From Bacteroidota bacterium (GTDB lineage: Bacteria; Bacteroidota; Bacteroidia; Chitinophagales; Chitinophagaceae), in NCBI GenBank assembly GCA_016712665.1, contig JADJQP010000003.1:248001-312000 (forward strand): 64,000 nt of DNA. The letters run 5' to 3'. The notes under the pieces are model-generated. The model worked only from the letters and a program-made list of their open reading frames with translations, was not told the DNA's origin and searched no databases. Numbering within the stretch: position 1 is the stretch's first letter; every line of letters starts with the position of its first letter. A program made the translations under genes and the position numbers. Shown piece after piece: positions 1 through 9,701 of this stretch.

Positions 1-1
1 T

Positions 2-658
2 ATGGAAGTGCATAAAAATTATGCTGAAAGCATCATCGTTGGCTTTGCGCGTCTGGCAGGCAGAAGCATTGGTGTAGTAGCCAATCAGCCCGCTGTGATG
101 GCGGGTGTGCTCGACAATAACTCCAGTAAAAAAGGGGCACGATTTGTTCGCTTTTGCGATGCCTTTAATATTCCCTTACTGGTGTTGGTAGATGTTCCGG
201 GATTTTTACCGGGTACCGATCAAGAATGGAATGGTATCATCACCAATGGCGCAAAATTATTATATGCCTTTAGTGAGGCAACCGTTCCCAAAGTAACCGT
301 CATTACTCGTAAAGCCTATGGTGGAGCCTACGATGTTATGAATTCAAAACATATAGGTGCCGATATGAATTTTGCTTTCCCCAATGCAGAAATTGCTGTG
401 ATGGGTGCCAAAGGAGCCGTTGAAATTATTTTCAAAAAAGAAATTGATGGTTCTGAAAATCCTGAGGCCAAACTAAATGAGAAAGTAAACGAATATGCCG
501 AAAAATTTGCCAATCCCTATGGAGCTGCAGCCAGAGGATTTATTGACGAAATCATTCAACCAGAAGATACAAGGAACAAGCTAATAAAAGTGTATAAAAT
601 GCTTGAAAATAAGGTATGCGATATGCCGAAAAAAAAGCATGGAAATATTCCCATGTAA
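2..658 (+). CDS. Acyl-CoA carboxylase carboxyltransferase (beta) subunit, C-terminal part
   Basis: The reading frame is open to the left edge, so only about the last 218 residues are present. They match the C-terminal crotonase-fold half of biotin-dependent acyl-CoA carboxylase beta chains (propionyl-CoA carboxylase PccB / methylmalonyl-CoA decarboxylase alpha type). Visible landmarks are the GxxPGFLPGTxQE loop near residues 66-75, the KAYGGAYDVM segment near 104-113, and the AVMGAKGAVEIIF segment near 132-144, which forms the acyl-CoA/carboxybiotin site. Such enzymes transfer a carboxyl group from biotin to propionyl-CoA in the cytoplasm. The exact acyl substrate cannot be told from this part. 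No biotin carboxylase gene follows; the next gene is on the other strand. Confidence 0.9.
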   Translation: MEVHKNYAESIIVGFARLAGRSIGVVANQPAVMAGVLDNNSSKKGARFVRFCDAFNIPLLVLVDVPGFLPGTDQEWNGIITNGAKLLYAFSEATVPKVTVITRKAYGGAYDVMNSKHIGADMNFAFPNAEIAVMGAKGAVEIIFKKEIDGSENPEAKLNEKVNEYAEKFANPYGAAARGFIDEIIQPEDTRNKLIKVYKMLENKVCDMPKKKHGNIPM

Positions 659-721
659 TGTGATGCTTACCCATTTGCCACAAGTATCTTCTTCACTTGC
701 AAAAAAGAGGAAAAAAATTAA

Positions 722-1346
722 TTATGGGTTACCATTGTATTTTTTCTCAAAATACTTCTTCAGCATCTTATTGACTTTATAAGTTGCGTAAGCAGAACCT
801 ACACCCAATAAGGCTCCTGCCAATACATCGCTTGGATAATGCACACCTAAATGCATCCTGGAGTAGCCTACCGCTGCAGCCCAGGTAAATGCAGGTACAG
901 CGACATACCATTTTTTAAAATTCAAACTCAAGGACGTTGCGGTGCAAAATGCATTGGAGGTATGTCCCGAAGGAAAAGAATAGTACCGTTCATATTCCAA
1001 AGGGCCGAATATCAGGATACGTATAAGCAGGCCGATCTCTATTGACGATTCGTTTCAAAATAAAAGTGCTGAGCGAAGATGTCGCCAAGGCTATCGACAT
1101 ATTGACTCCCTTTTGAAAAAGAATCTTATCCTTCTTAAAATAAGAGACTATAACAACAGATACCGGAAGGCCCACCCCAATAAAGGCTTCGCTACCGGAA
1201 ATAAATTTCATTCCAGCATCCAAATTGGTATTCCGGTTTAGGTGAATAGATCGAAGGATATCAATATCAAAATTTTGAGCCCTTGAATGATACCCCGTTA
1301 CAGCGAGCAAAACTATCAATGCCAAAGCTTTATTAATAAAACTCAT
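722..1346 (-). pseudogene. PAP2-family phosphatase, one frameshift
   Basis: Two overlapping minus-strand frames (1346-990 and 1000-722) together make one type 2 phosphatidic acid phosphatase of about 207 residues. The first holds a signal-like N-terminus and the K-x6-RP motif (K98, R105, P106). The second holds PSGHT and the SR-x5-H-x3-D motif. All three catalytic motifs of the family are therefore present but in different frames. Removing one base from the AAAGGG run at 999-1004 (plus strand) joins them. Members are membrane phosphatases for undecaprenyl pyrophosphate or lipid phosphates; the substrate here is unknown. The start overlaps the upstream region of the divergent cytochrome gene. 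The break may be a sequencing error. Confidence 0.8.
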
Positions 1347-1392
1347 GAACTATCATTTTGAAAACCGAAGATACAATATATATTTACACTGC

Positions 1393-3290
1393 ATGAAAAG
1401 GCTGCCCCTCTTTTGTTTTCTCATTGTTGCTACATCGGTGGTGTTGCTGAATTGCAACGAAACAGAAAAAAATCCCTATCTAAATATACAAAATGACAAG
1501 GCACATTACGTAGGTATGCAAACCTGTAAAAGCTGTCACTGGCAGGTGTATGAAACTTTTATCAAAACCGGGATGGGACAAAGCTGGGGTATCGCCAATA
1601 AAGAAAAGTCGGCAGCCGATTTCGATGCATCCAAAGCACTTGTTTATGATAACATCAAAGATTTGTATTACAAACCCTTTTGGGATGGCGATAGCCTAAG
1701 CATTATGGAGTACCGACTTTCAGGATCCGACACCGTTCATAAACGGCTCGAAAAAGTAAGTTATATAGTTGGCAGTGGTCAACATACCAATTCACATATC
1801 ATCAATATCAATGGGTATTTGCATCAGGCGCCCATTACGTTTTATACCCAAAAAGGCAAATGGGATTTAGCACCCGGTTTTGAAAAAGGGATGAACACAC
1901 GCTTTGATCGAAAAATTGAATTAGAATGTATATCTTGTCACAATGGATATCCTGAATTGGTGGAAAACAGTTTCAATAAATATGCGCAGGTTTCACTTGG
2001 AATCGATTGCGAACGTTGTCACGGCCCGGGAAGTATTCATGTGGCCGAAAAACAAAAAGGAAATATAGTTGACACTTCCTTGACGCCTGATTATACTATT
2101 GTAAATCCACGAAGATTAAATACTGAAGAGCAAAATAATCTTTGTCAGCGATGTCATTTGCAAGGCATTACGGTGCTCAATGATGGAAAATCATTTTTTG
2201 ATTTCAAGCCTTCAGAGAAGTTGAGTAAAACCATGAATACGTTCATGCCGAATTATAGTGGTTCTGAAAATCATATGATAATGGCGAGTCATGTAGAAAG
2301 AATGAAAATGAGTGATTGCTATATCAATTCCGGAAAAATGAGTTGTATCACTTGTCACAATCCGCATGTCAATGTCAAATTTACCCCTCAGGAGCAATAC
2401 CTAAATGCCTGCAATTCTTGTCACGGAAGCAAGGCGGCTTGTACAGAAAAATTGGAAATCCGAAATACAAAAAATAATAATTGCATCACGTGTCACATGC
2501 CTAAAAATGGCAGTATTGATATTCCACACGTAGCAGTCACCGACCATTTCATTCGTCGAAAACCCATATTGGAAAATAAAAATGAGGTGGTGAAATTTAT
2601 CAGTATGATTTGTTACAATAATGACAAACCCGATGCAAGAACCAGAGCCAGAGCCTTTCTTGAATTTTATGAGCGGTACGAACCGGCTCCGGTATTTTTG
2701 GATAGCGCCAAAATGTATTTGCAAAAATCGGGTGAACATCGAACAGGATGCAGACAAGGATTTAATACGAGTGTATTTTTTACAAGAAAACTATAAAGGC
2801 CTAATTTCTTTGGTACAAACTAAAAAGCCAAGCGATTTCAGCGACGCATGGACGGCCTATCGTATCGGGGAGAGTTATTTACATACGCAAAACATTCCAC
2901 AGGCTGTAGCCTTTCTGAAGCAGGCGGTGCAATTGAAAAAAATATGCCTTAGATTTTCAAAACAAATTGGGGAAAGCGTATTTGTTGGCAAAAAATAATG
3001 CTGAGGCTAAAAGCGTATTTTCATTTATTGTATCTGAAAATCCGCGGAATGCTGAAGCACAGGCGGGTTTGGGTTATATCGCAATGGAAGAACAAAATTT
3101 ACAGTTGGCAAAAAAATATTTGAGTACCTCACTAATGTTAAATCCTGATCAAACCCAAACCCTAATAAATTTAGCAGTGGTACTTTATCAACGTAGTGAA
3201 AAGGAACTTATTAAACCCTTGTTGCTTCGGGCATTAAAATTGGAACCTGAAAATGAGCAAGTAAAGGCAATGCTGAAAGATTTGCAATAA
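1393..3290 (+). pseudogene. Seven-heme cytochrome c / TPR lipoprotein, two frameshifts
   Basis: The ATG at 1393 gives a lipoprotein signal peptide ending in LLNC, better than the longer frame starting at 1345. Seven CxxCH heme-binding motifs follow (CKSCH, CISCH, CERCH, CQRCH, CITCH, CNSCH, CITCH) in the first 400 residues, then a TPR-rich C-terminal half. The protein resembles the multiheme cytochrome c / tetratricopeptide family of Bacteroidota, periplasmic or outer-surface electron carriers of unclear partner. Two one-base breaks interrupt it: an extra G in GGG at 2730-2732 and an extra A in the A7 run at 2936-2942. Removing them gives one chain of about 630 residues ending at 3290. Both lie in homopolymers, so assembly error is likely. 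Confidence 0.75.
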
Positions 3291-3541
3291 ATTTCAGGAG
3301 TACTCATTTTTTTGCTTAACTATTGCGCAAATACCGGACTTCATCGCAGCGTTTCAAAGTGGCAGCATCGCCACCAAGTCATAACAACATTACACCTTTT
3401 TGTACGCGTTCTGGCAAGAAGGAGGATTCGCAAAAACTAATCTATATACTTACTTGAAGTCAAACGCCAAATTGTGATATAAAAACGATTTGCTTCAGGA
3501 TGGTAATGAATAAGTATTTAATTTTATGAAAACTATTTATT

Positions 3542-5137
3542 ATGAAAACTAAAATAATTACTTTTTGTTTCATCATAATTTCAATTTCAGCGGTTGCGCA
3601 AAATTGGAAAACGATTAATCAGCAGGACACAACCTACTTCGCTGTTGATAAACCTAGCGGCGTCGATAGCGAATGGCATGGTTTTTTACGTTGTGTTTGG
3701 ATTGATTCAGCAAAACTGATAGGTGGAGATTCTGTGTTTTACTTCAACCCCGCCCTTGATAGGGATTCAAGCGGAATAGCTTGTACCGATACGATTTCCG
3801 GAACCTTTTTGGGTAAGAAGGTCAAACGGACAACGAATGGTATTGAATATTATTACAATGAACTGAACGAACCTATTGAAATTCGCACCCTTGCATCGTT
3901 AAATGATAGCTGGAAAATGATAAGTGATACGTCGGGTCTGGACTTTTTTGGAACAATCAGCAATGTTTATACAACACTCATTGACGGAGTTACAGATAGT
4001 ATTAAAGAAATTTCGATACAAGCCTTTAATAATGGAACTCCGGTAAATAATTATTACAATAATTTCAAACTGGCACTTAGTAAAGATCATGGGTTTATTG
4101 AAACCAACCATTTAGATATTTTTCCTTATTGGATTTTCGGTGCCTGGCAACCTGGGTCATTTTTATTTCAGCCCAAAATTCCCTTGAGTCATAAACGGGT
4201 ACCTGCCGACATAAAAACGCTAGATTTTAATAAAATCGATTTTGCAAAGAAGTTTCAACCAGGCAACGAATGGATTATAAGAACTGCCTCCGGCTATGGA
4301 AAATTTGACCCTCCTGATTACAACACTTCATTTTCAGGCGATATTTATACAAAACATGATTCAATATTAAGCGTGAATATATTGAATGCAAACACAGTTG
4401 CTTATACTTTTCAACGGAAACAGCATCATCTGTATATTAATCAAGTGACGCAAAATAACACCGACACAACGCTTATCATAACGGATACGGTCTACCAAAA
4501 TAACCCTATTTTTATATTAAACAGTAAATTGAGCTCTGACATTAAAGATACGGCAATGGATATGTTTCAGCTATCTACCATTTTACTTAACCTTGAATAC
4601 TACTTTCTTGACAAAATTTGCAATTTTCCGGTATTACGAACTTACCGTCATGGAGCATATTATACCGCAAAAACTCTGCAAGATTCTTGTTATACAACTC
4701 ATGCTTCCATTTCAGGCTACAACACCTACGATACAGCTATTGTCTCAACCATGAAATTTAATTTAAGGCAAATTCAAGGTTTCGATTATTGGCAGGCTTT
4801 GCTACACGATGATAAGGAGCAACTCTTATTTTTGAAAGCTGATAGCTGCACCTATGGAAATAAAATTAATGTATTGACACTTACTTTAGAAAATGTGAAA
4901 AAAGCAAATGATTCCTTTACAATTTTCCCTAATCCTGCTGAGAAATTTTTAAACTTCAGCTTTGCTAGTGCAACAATTGTAGAAAACATTACTATTCTGG
5001 ATTTATCCGGAAATGTAATAATTGCAAGTAATTTTGATAACAGAAAAATAGATGTCAGTAATCTTGCTTCAGGTCTTTACATAGTAAAAATTAATACAAA
5101 TAAAGGTGTGTATAGAAAAAAGATTCTCAAAAATTAA
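3542..5137 (+). CDS. Secreted protein with T9SS type A sorting domain
   Basis: 531 residues. The N-terminus is a Sec signal peptide (basic MKTK, hydrophobic core, AVAQ cleavage region near residue 20). The last 75 residues form a typical T9SS type A C-terminal sorting domain: FPNPAEKFLNF, then ILDLSGNVI, then LASGLYIVKI, then a basic KKILKN end. Known members are exported by the type IX system and anchored or released at the cell surface. The 430-residue middle has no motif I recognise, so cargo function is unknown. The gene stands alone, with about 250 bases of noncoding sequence before it. Confidence 0.8.
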   Translation: MKTKIITFCFIIISISAVAQNWKTINQQDTTYFAVDKPSGVDSEWHGFLRCVWIDSAKLIGGDSVFYFNPALDRDSSGIACTDTISGTFLGKKVKRTTNGIEYYYNELNEPIEIRTLASLNDSWKMISDTSGLDFFGTISNVYTTLIDGVTDSIKEISIQAFNNGTPVNNYYNNFKLALSKDHGFIETNHLDIFPYWIFGAWQPGSFLFQPKIPLSHKRVPADIKTLDFNKIDFAKKFQPGNEWIIRTASGYGKFDPPDYNTSFSGDIYTKHDSILSVNILNANTVAYTFQRKQHHLYINQVTQNNTDTTLIITDTVYQNNPIFILNSKLSSDIKDTAMDMFQLSTILLNLEYYFLDKICNFPVLRTYRHGAYYTAKTLQDSCYTTHASISGYNTYDTAIVSTMKFNLRQIQGFDYWQALLHDDKEQLLFLKADSCTYGNKINVLTLTLENVKKANDSFTIFPNPAEKFLNFSFASATIVENITILDLSGNVIIASNFDNRKIDVSNLASGLYIVKINTNKGVYRKKILKN

Positions 5138-5143
5138 TACTCT

Positions 5144-5791
5144 CTAGAACGTCTCCTCCGTAATTCTTAATATATCGGCCTCTTCAGCATTGGATTTTGC
5201 AAGTAATTCTGTAGCCTCAACCACCATGGCGTCGGCCACTACCCTATCTTTTAAACCACTTGCATTAATCTTTACATTTAAATAAGCACCATACACTGCC
5301 GCTCTGATACATAAGGCACCCACCGCAGCGTCACTCAAACTATTCGGATTGCCAATGTGTACCATTTCACGAATCAAGGGATAACATGCCACGCTCTTCT
5401 TCATGGTAAGTAGAGGAATTTCGGTGGCATATAAGGTAGCATCCTGAATGGCCTTTGTTCGGATTGCTTTTTCTTCCTCACTAGCCTTGGGTAACGAAAA
5501 AGCATTCATAATCTTTGTAAAGGCAATGGTATCCTCATCCACCAATTTCAATAAATCGTCTTTAAATTGCTGCCCTTGCGCGGCCCAATTGCTGAATACC
5601 TCCCACTGATCATCCCAACCCTTTTTGTGACTACTCAAGTTTGCTACCATGGTTCCCAAACTCGCACCTAAGGACGCCACATAAGCACTAATACTACCGC
5701 CACCCGGGGCAGGACTTTCACTTGCAGTTTCGTTCGCAAATGCTACCAGATTCATGTCAATGAGTTTTTTACCGGTATTGTCATTCATCAC
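5144..5791 (-). CDS. Formiminotetrahydrofolate cyclodeaminase
   Basis: 215 residues matching the cyclodeaminase (FTCD C-terminal) family. The SPAPGGGSISAYVASLGASL segment near residues 27-46 is the family signature and contributes to the folate site; the rest is predicted helical as usual. The enzyme converts 5-formimino-THF to 5,10-methenyl-THF and ammonia. Its ATG overlaps the stop of the formiminotransferase gene by four bases (ATGA, 5788-5791), so the two are translationally coupled and act in sequence, as in the fused animal FTCD. This completes the last step of histidine degradation through formiminoglutamate. No hutH, hutU or hutI is in the window. Confidence 0.9.
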   Translation of the reverse strand: MMNDNTGKKLIDMNLVAFANETASESPAPGGGSISAYVASLGASLGTMVANLSSHKKGWDDQWEVFSNWAAQGQQFKDDLLKLVDEDTIAFTKIMNAFSLPKASEEEKAIRTKAIQDATLYATEIPLLTMKKSVACYPLIREMVHIGNPNSLSDAAVGALCIRAAVYGAYLNVKINASGLKDRVVADAMVVEATELLAKSNAEEADILRITEETF

Positions 5792-6816
5792 ATATTCGAT
5801 AATTTTTTCTTGGGATCAAAAGGACTCAGTTCATCTAGTCCCATACTTTTAATGGCGATACGAATCATTTCATCTTCACTAACACCGATACTTCTTCTTT
5901 GTTTTTCTAAAAAATACTTTCCTGCATCAAGCATTGATTTCAACGGTAATAAACCAACCAGTTCACTCCCGGTCACTCGCATTCCTCTTGCATGGGCCCT
6001 TTCAACAGCAGTGTCAAAAGCAATATGCAAAGGAGTAATGCTGATATTGGTTAGATTCATTGATATTTGAGCAATACCATATTCCTCAATAAACCAACCG
6101 ATGGCCTTGACGCTTTTGAGCAAACCAGGTTCACGTACTTCTACCCCGTTTTCATCCAATACTTTCTTTCCATTTACTTCCTTCACGCGACCATTTTCCC
6201 GCAAATCAAACGCCACTGAATTCGCACGACGTGTAGAAGTTGTATTTAAGTTTACATTATAGGCCACCAAAAAATCTCTCGCACCAATTACCGTCGCTCC
6301 ACTTTTTTCGTTGAAAACTGCCGCCCCAAAATCAGGAGCCCAGTTAGGGTCTTTTATTTTTTCTGCAAAGCCTTCATATTCACCGGCGCGAATGGTCGCA
6401 AGGTTTTGGCGTTCCGGTTTTTGCGCGGCACTTTCATATAAATACACTGGAATATTCAATTCCTCTCCTACTCTTTTTCCTAACTTCTTTGCGTATTCAA
6501 CGGTTTCTTCCATGGTAATACCACTAATAGGTATCAAAGGACAGACATCTGTAGCGCCCATACGAGGATGTTCGCCCTTATGTTTGCTCATGTCAATTAA
6601 TTCGGCAGCCATTTTTATGGCCTGAAAGGCAGCATCGATCACTGCCTGTGGTGCACCAACAAACGTAACAACCGTTCTGTTAGTAGCCTTGCCCGGGTCC
6701 ACATCCAATAATTTAACGCCTTCAATTTTTTCAATTTCATCCGTTATTTGTCGGATAATACCCATGTCCACGCCCTCGCTGAAGTTGGGTACACATTCAA
6801 TAATTTGTTGTTGCAT
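5788..6816 (-). CDS. ftcD: Glutamate formiminotransferase
   Basis: 342 residues, full length for the bacterial single-domain enzyme. The N-terminus IIECVPNFSEGVD is the family hallmark, followed by GEHPRMGATDVCPLIP near residue 80, where the catalytic His lies, and by the C-terminal subdomain containing GWFIEEYGIAQISMNLTN. It transfers the formimino group from N-formiminoglutamate to tetrahydrofolate in the cytoplasm. It is upstream of, and overlaps by four bases, the cyclodeaminase gene that consumes its product. Confidence 0.92.
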   Translation of the reverse strand: MQQQIIECVPNFSEGVDMGIIRQITDEIEKIEGVKLLDVDPGKATNRTVVTFVGAPQAVIDAAFQAIKMAAELIDMSKHKGEHPRMGATDVCPLIPISGITMEETVEYAKKLGKRVGEELNIPVYLYESAAQKPERQNLATIRAGEYEGFAEKIKDPNWAPDFGAAVFNEKSGATVIGARDFLVAYNVNLNTTSTRRANSVAFDLRENGRVKEVNGKKVLDENGVEVREPGLLKSVKAIGWFIEEYGIAQISMNLTNISITPLHIAFDTAVERAHARGMRVTGSELVGLLPLKSMLDAGKYFLEKQRRSIGVSEDEMIRIAIKSMGLDELSPFDPKKKLSNM

Positions 6817-6825
6817 AATTCATCT

Positions 6826-7138
6826 TTATTTTTTTGAACTTCTAATAAATTTCTTTCGTGGATTGCGGGCGATGTAAAAAATACCATGAATGATCACCTC
6901 GCCCTTCATTGGATGTACGGCAAAAAACGATTAAAAAAGGCAACTCCTGCAAAACAAATTGTCTAAAATTTCCTTTTACTTTTCTATAGGCTAGAGGATT
7001 CCTTTCAATGATATCTAAACTATCAAATAGCTGCTTAATAAATTTGTCACTTATTGAATTTGAAACTGAATCAAAATACGTAACCGCATCCATAAACTCA
7101 GATTTTGCTCTAACCGATAGACGTACGTTCCAACTCAT
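6826..7138 (-). pseudogene. RelE/ParE-family toxin, frameshifted near its C-terminus
   Basis: A 98-residue frame ends at 6842, but the family's usual C-terminus (VIIHGIFYIARNPRKKFI-like) appears in the next frame and ends at 6826. A one-base change in the CTCGCCC stretch near 6898-6905 joins the two and gives about 104 residues, the normal ParE length. The N-terminus (ARAKSEF-like helix, YRKVKGNFRQFVLQELPF strand) fits the RelE/ParE fold. Family members are ribosome-dependent RNases or gyrase poisons; which applies here is unknown. It starts six bases after the stop of the putative antitoxin gene, forming a two-gene module. Confidence 0.75.
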
Positions 7139-7143
7139 GTATG

Positions 7144-7404
7144 TTATTTCGTCAATTTTGTCGTTGAGCTTTTACCTCTGCGTTTTGAAATTTCGACAAA
7201 GACGTCTTCCTTGGAAAACGTCTTCAAGGTACCTTGCTCATATTGCTGAATATCCTCTTCCAGTTCATGCAGTAGTTCCTGATTATTATAGCATTTGCCA
7301 GTCGGTTCCATTTGATGATCAATGGATATAATTCCCAAACAAACCAAATCATCCATGAGTTTCTTTGCTTTGGGATCAATCAGATTAATGGTTATTGTTT
7401 CCAT
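7144..7404 (-). CDS. Putative antitoxin of the RelE/ParE pair
   Basis: 86 residues, mostly charged and helical, with a short N-terminal strand (METITINLIDPKAKKLM) and a lysine-rich tail. It resembles small antitoxin-like proteins that precede ParE toxins in Bacteroidota, but no clear DNA-binding motif can be seen. The assignment rests mainly on its position: it is directly upstream of, and six bases from, the RelE/ParE-type gene, on the same strand. An unrelated small protein cannot be excluded. Confidence 0.6.
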   Translation of the reverse strand: METITINLIDPKAKKLMDDLVCLGIISIDHQMEPTGKCYNNQELLHELEEDIQQYEQGTLKTFSKEDVFVEISKRRGKSSTTKLTK

Positions 7405-7434
7405 ATTGCGAAATTACGAATTACTTTTTTGTTT

Positions 7435-8376
7435 TTACATTTTAATCAAAGCCGGTCTCTGCGTAATTTCATGATAACAAATGCATCCTTCTTTAAAATA
7501 ATGAAAAACCACACTTTTACGGGTTTTACTCTTGTTGGTATGCTCATTGCCTCCATGAAACAGATTGGCATGCCATACTAATACATCGCCTTTTTTGGCA
7601 GTAAAATTTCTCTTGACAATCTGATGCTCCTTGATTTTTTCAGCAATCATTTCTTCATAGGCATCATAACTTTTGCTCCCTATCATAATTCCATTCCCTT
7701 CATTGTCATAATCCTTATTAAGATAATATGGTAGTTTATGACTCCCCGGATAATAATGCAATGGACCATTGTCCTCATCAATATCTTCGAGTGCTATCCA
7801 TACCCCCAACAAACCACCCAATGGATAGGTAGTCATGTGAATGCTGTCGGAATGCGTATGCTGCTCACTTCCCATTTTAAAGTTGATACTTTGAAACAAA
7901 ACCGCTTTCCCATCAATGAGCACGTCCAGCAATTCTAATAATTTGGTATGGCTACCTATGGCCTTCAATGCCGGTATGGAATGAAAGGCAAACATGATTT
8001 TACCATTATTGATAAACTCGTACCGACCATTTTCTAAACCTGTATCGATGGCCTGATTAATTTGCTCAATAGCGTCCTCAGAAACATATTGCTTCAATAC
8101 TGCATAGCCTTGCTCTTCGTAGTTTTGTAAACTTTGCTGATCCTCACTAGACAGTTCATTGTATAAAGCACATTGCTTTAATTTATGTTCATCAAAGCGA
8201 ATTTGATCGTGTAGAGCACCCGGCAAATGTGCGAAATCTTTGCTGCTGACAGATGAGTAGTACTTCTTTTGGATACCCAATTTTTTATAAACCGCCTCAT
8301 TATGAATCAAATCCTTCTTATGAAAAAAATTGTAGAGCGCATAGGTAATTCTGAATCTTCTGAGAAACTCCTTCAT
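7435..8376 (-). CDS. Phytanoyl-CoA dioxygenase (PhyH) family protein
   Basis: About 313 residues from the ATG at 8376; a TTG at 8400 would add eight residues and is less likely. The double-stranded beta-helix iron site is visible: an HSDS (HxD) motif, then GPLHYYPGSHKLPY, then a distal LVWHANLFHGGNEH segment whose His completes the facial triad, then an Arg-containing region for 2-oxoglutarate. The family uses Fe(II) and 2-oxoglutarate to hydroxylate varied small molecules, so the substrate here is not known. It stands alone between the toxin pair and rlmI on the minus strand. Confidence 0.8.
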   Translation of the reverse strand: MKEFLRRFRITYALYNFFHKKDLIHNEAVYKKLGIQKKYYSSVSSKDFAHLPGALHDQIRFDEHKLKQCALYNELSSEDQQSLQNYEEQGYAVLKQYVSEDAIEQINQAIDTGLENGRYEFINNGKIMFAFHSIPALKAIGSHTKLLELLDVLIDGKAVLFQSINFKMGSEQHTHSDSIHMTTYPLGGLLGVWIALEDIDEDNGPLHYYPGSHKLPYYLNKDYDNEGNGIMIGSKSYDAYEEMIAEKIKEHQIVKRNFTAKKGDVLVWHANLFHGGNEHTNKSKTRKSVVFHYFKEGCICYHEITQRPALIKM

Positions 8377-8426
8377 AAAATGGTGTTTAACTAAGGACAA
8401 AGGTAAATATTAATCTCGGGTAATCT

Positions 8427-9596
8427 CTAACCTAATTCCACAATTAAAAATTTGAGATAGTTGGTGTTTTCAATATGCCAAACAATCGGATGATCTGCCG
8501 CCTGGGCTCTAAAACACACTTGACGAATGGGGCGTTTGGCATCCTTGGCCGCCGCTTTAATCGTTTCCAGAAATACTTCAGGCGAAACGAGGTTGGTACA
8601 AGAGGCCGTCACCAAAAAACCACCTTTTCGTACCAGCTTCATGGCGCGTAGGTTGATTTCTTTATATCCTGCAATAGCCTTCTGAATATTGGCGCGACTT
8701 TTAGTAAAAGCCGGGGGATCCAACATCACTACATCCCATTTTTTATCTTCTTTGCTCCATTGCTTCAGTGTATCAAAAGCATTGACACATTGAAAATCGC
8801 ATATCGAATCCAGTTTGTTTAGACGTGCGTTTCGTTTGGCCGTTTCGATAGCGAATTCTGAAATATCTAAACCCAACACTTTTTTGGCTCCGTAATGCGC
8901 AGCATGTATCCCAAAGGTGCCGGTATAGCAAAAAGCCTCCAATACATCAGCATCTTTTACAATATGTTGTATTTGGCGACGATTATCGCGTTGATCGAGA
9001 AAATAGCCGGTCTTCTGCCCTCGTTCCACATCCACAATAAATTGCAAGCCATTTTCTTGAATAATGATTTCGGTTCCAAACGGCTTGGAAAGGAATCCCT
9101 TTTTTTGCTCCAAACCTTCAATTTCTCTAACCGGCACATCGTTGCGTTCATAAATTCCCTTTGGCGAAAAAATTCTATTCAAGGAACGTACTATGGCCTC
9201 TTTCCATACATCCATCCCAAGCGACATGGTTTGCATCACAAAATAATCATTGAATTTATCAATTATCAAGGAAGGTAAACCATCGGCTTCTCCAAAAACT
9301 AGCCGGCAATTTTCAACGTATCCAATTTTGGATTTATACTGCCAGCAATCTAAAATGCTACGATAAAAAAAATCTTCATTTATTTCTTCCTTCAGATCTC
9401 TCGTCAACAATCGAATTTGTATTTGGGATGCTGGATTGTAAAATCCTCTACCCACAAAATTTCCCTTCGCATTGTAAACTTCTACAATATTTCCCGGTTG
9501 GGCAAGCTTGTCTACCGAACTGATTTCATTATTATAAATCCAGGGATGTCCCTTGGCTACTCGATCAGAAATTTTAGACTGTAAGATTGCTTTCAT
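8427..9596 (-). CDS. rlmI: 23S rRNA (cytosine-C5) methyltransferase, RlmI-like
   Basis: 389 residues with the usual three parts: an N-terminal PUA domain (KGHPWIYNNEISS, then GRGFYNP), a linker domain, and a SAM-binding Rossmann domain (VLEAFCYTGTFGIHAA near residue 220, VMLDPPAFTKS near 290, TASCTNLVS near 335). RlmI methylates C1962 of 23S rRNA; in the family the DPPAF and SC residues serve the active site. The ATG at 9596 gives the expected start. Related rRNA modification genes rsmG and tgt lie nearby but without obvious co-transcription. Confidence 0.85.
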   Translation of the reverse strand: MKAILQSKISDRVAKGHPWIYNNEISSVDKLAQPGNIVEVYNAKGNFVGRGFYNPASQIQIRLLTRDLKEEINEDFFYRSILDCWQYKSKIGYVENCRLVFGEADGLPSLIIDKFNDYFVMQTMSLGMDVWKEAIVRSLNRIFSPKGIYERNDVPVREIEGLEQKKGFLSKPFGTEIIIQENGLQFIVDVERGQKTGYFLDQRDNRRQIQHIVKDADVLEAFCYTGTFGIHAAHYGAKKVLGLDISEFAIETAKRNARLNKLDSICDFQCVNAFDTLKQWSKEDKKWDVVMLDPPAFTKSRANIQKAIAGYKEINLRAMKLVRKGGFLVTASCTNLVSPEVFLETIKAAAKDAKRPIRQVCFRAQAADHPIVWHIENTNYLKFLIVELG

Positions 9597-9701
9597 GAAA
9601 TGAATTTGAAAATTTGAGAATATGAAAATTTAAGAAAATGGTCAACCAATTTTGTAGTCCTGCAGACTAGCGTAGAAGTTGGATGTAAACGGCAACATAA
9701 T

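Noticed and set aside
1345..1392. Upstream start of the cytochrome gene at 1345
   Set aside because: It overlaps the divergent PAP2 start and hides the lipoprotein signal peptide that begins at 1393.
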